Source of the DNA: Methanolinea sp.
Lineage (GTDB): Archaea > Halobacteriota > Methanomicrobia > Methanomicrobiales > Methanospirillaceae
Direction of reading: 5' to 3'
DNA: 32,930 nucleotides
Assembly (NCBI GenBank): GCA_030055515.1
Contig: JASFYI010000005.1
Location: 1 to 32,930 of the forward strand
The first letter of the stretch is position 1; every line of letters begins with the position of its first letter. Under the pieces are notes generated by a model. The model saw nothing but the letters and a program-made list of their open reading frames with translations, was not told where the DNA came from and made no database searches. The position numbers were made by a program, and so were the translations under genes. Positions 32,606-32,930 of the stretch are shown piece by piece.

Positions 32606-32930
32606 ATGAGAAAGATATCCATTGCCTTCGGACTTACCTGCATCCTGTTCCTCTCCGGAAGTGTCACTGCGTTCCACGAGAACCTGACTCCTTCCATGGG
32701 CGGTACATACGACGAGGTCTTCCAGACCCCGGACCTCTCCCACGCGTGGTCGTCCTCGTACACTGACCCGTTCCAGCCGCTATTCGCTTCCTCGATGTGG
32801 TCTTCCTACACAGATGCTTTTGCAACTCCATCCCCAGGTTACTCTTTCGGGAGTAATACCGACGAGGTCTTCCAGACCCCGGACCTCTCCCACGCGTGGT
32901 CTTCCTCGTACACTGACCCGTTCCAGCCGC
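32606..32930 (+). CDS. Secreted repeat protein, 5' part, runs off the right edge
   Basis: 108 codons are visible from ATG at 32606 (GGAGA upstream); the frame stays open to the window end. Residues 1-22 form a signal peptide (RKISIAFGLTCILFLSGSVTA). The mature part is a repeat rich in Ser, Thr, Tyr, Trp, Phe and Pro: DEVFQTPDLSHAWSSSYTDP (from residue 36) occurs again from residue 86, exactly 50 residues later, with a half-repeat SSMWSSYTDAFATP between. No known family is recognised; likely an exported surface or matrix protein. Confidence 0.75.
   Translation, partial: MRKISIAFGLTCILFLSGSVTAFHENLTPSMGGTYDEVFQTPDLSHAWSSSYTDPFQPLFASSMWSSYTDAFATPSPGYSFGSNTDEVFQTPDLSHAWSSSYTDPFQP
32711..32930 (+). 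repeat. 150-bp coding repeat, two copies visible
   Basis: Copy 1 at 32711-32780 and copy 2 at 32861-32930 are identical over 70 bp except for one synonymous base (G at 32752, T at 32902). The period is exactly 150 bp (50 codons); more copies may lie beyond the window edge. Confidence 0.9.

Noticed and set aside
32711-32930. Direct repeats as a possible CRISPR array
   Set aside because: The 150-bp repeat is in frame in a protein-coding region with a signal peptide and its spacing region is a diverged half-repeat, not unique spacers.

Overview
The window is archaeal and most likely from a hydrogenotrophic, formate-using methanogen of the Methanomicrobiales type. This rests on an archaeal-type formate dehydrogenase catalytic subunit, archaeal information-processing genes (Rpo12/RpoP, L37Ae, L15e, NAC, Rnp2, Rnp3, SBDS, proteasome alpha, KEOPS Pcc1), TATA boxes about 25-27 nt before several starts (some apparently leaderless), a tRNA-Tyr with an intron at 37/38, and an HTH plus multi-PAS sensor of the kind common in that order. 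The lineage is inferred; no rRNA is present. Most genes are GC-rich; bases ~480-4960 and the secreted-protein loci are visibly more AT-rich.

Layout. 1-468: 5' part of fdhA (minus). 469-4975: AT-richer block with a small TPR protein (minus), a divergent HTH/PAS/GAF sensor (plus) and gene-poor flanks. 4976-7167: carbamate kinase then arginine deiminase (arcC-arcA, minus). 7314-9834: HNH-like zinc-site protein, a phosphoribosyltransferase, a solitary CheC and a DUF308/HdeD membrane protein. 9987-16249: a methyltransferase, tRNA-Phe, a DHH phosphoesterase, an unknown protein divergent from metG, and a membrane protein/HEAT-repeat pair. 16250-19185: two secreted proteins and a small HEAT-repeat protein. 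19633-21509: tRNA-Asp, intron-containing tRNA-Tyr and a LeuA-family synthase.

21545-25996 is the conserved archaeal superoperon (rpl15e-rnp3-rnp2-psmA-sbds / rpl37ae-rpoP-pcc1-pfdB), but without the exosome genes rrp4-rrp41-rrp42 that in many archaea lie between sbds and rpl37ae. 26093-28025 holds nnrDE-moaC (minus). 28191-31073 holds a RecJ-like DHH protein, a PUA protein, NAC and TrmI in an overlapping plus-strand cluster. 31297-32930 holds a second member of the secreted family seen at 17531-18364 and the start of a secreted protein with an almost exact 150-bp repeat.

The best leads for something undescribed are the paralogous secreted family (motifs NQDLRxNPPL and DTGxKTANxxNFxST), the 50-residue-repeat secreted protein at the right edge, the Cys-rich secreted protein at 16250, the exosome-less superoperon, and the arginine deiminase/carbamate kinase pair in a methanogen. 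No CRISPR array, transposase, integrase or obvious defence system was seen.
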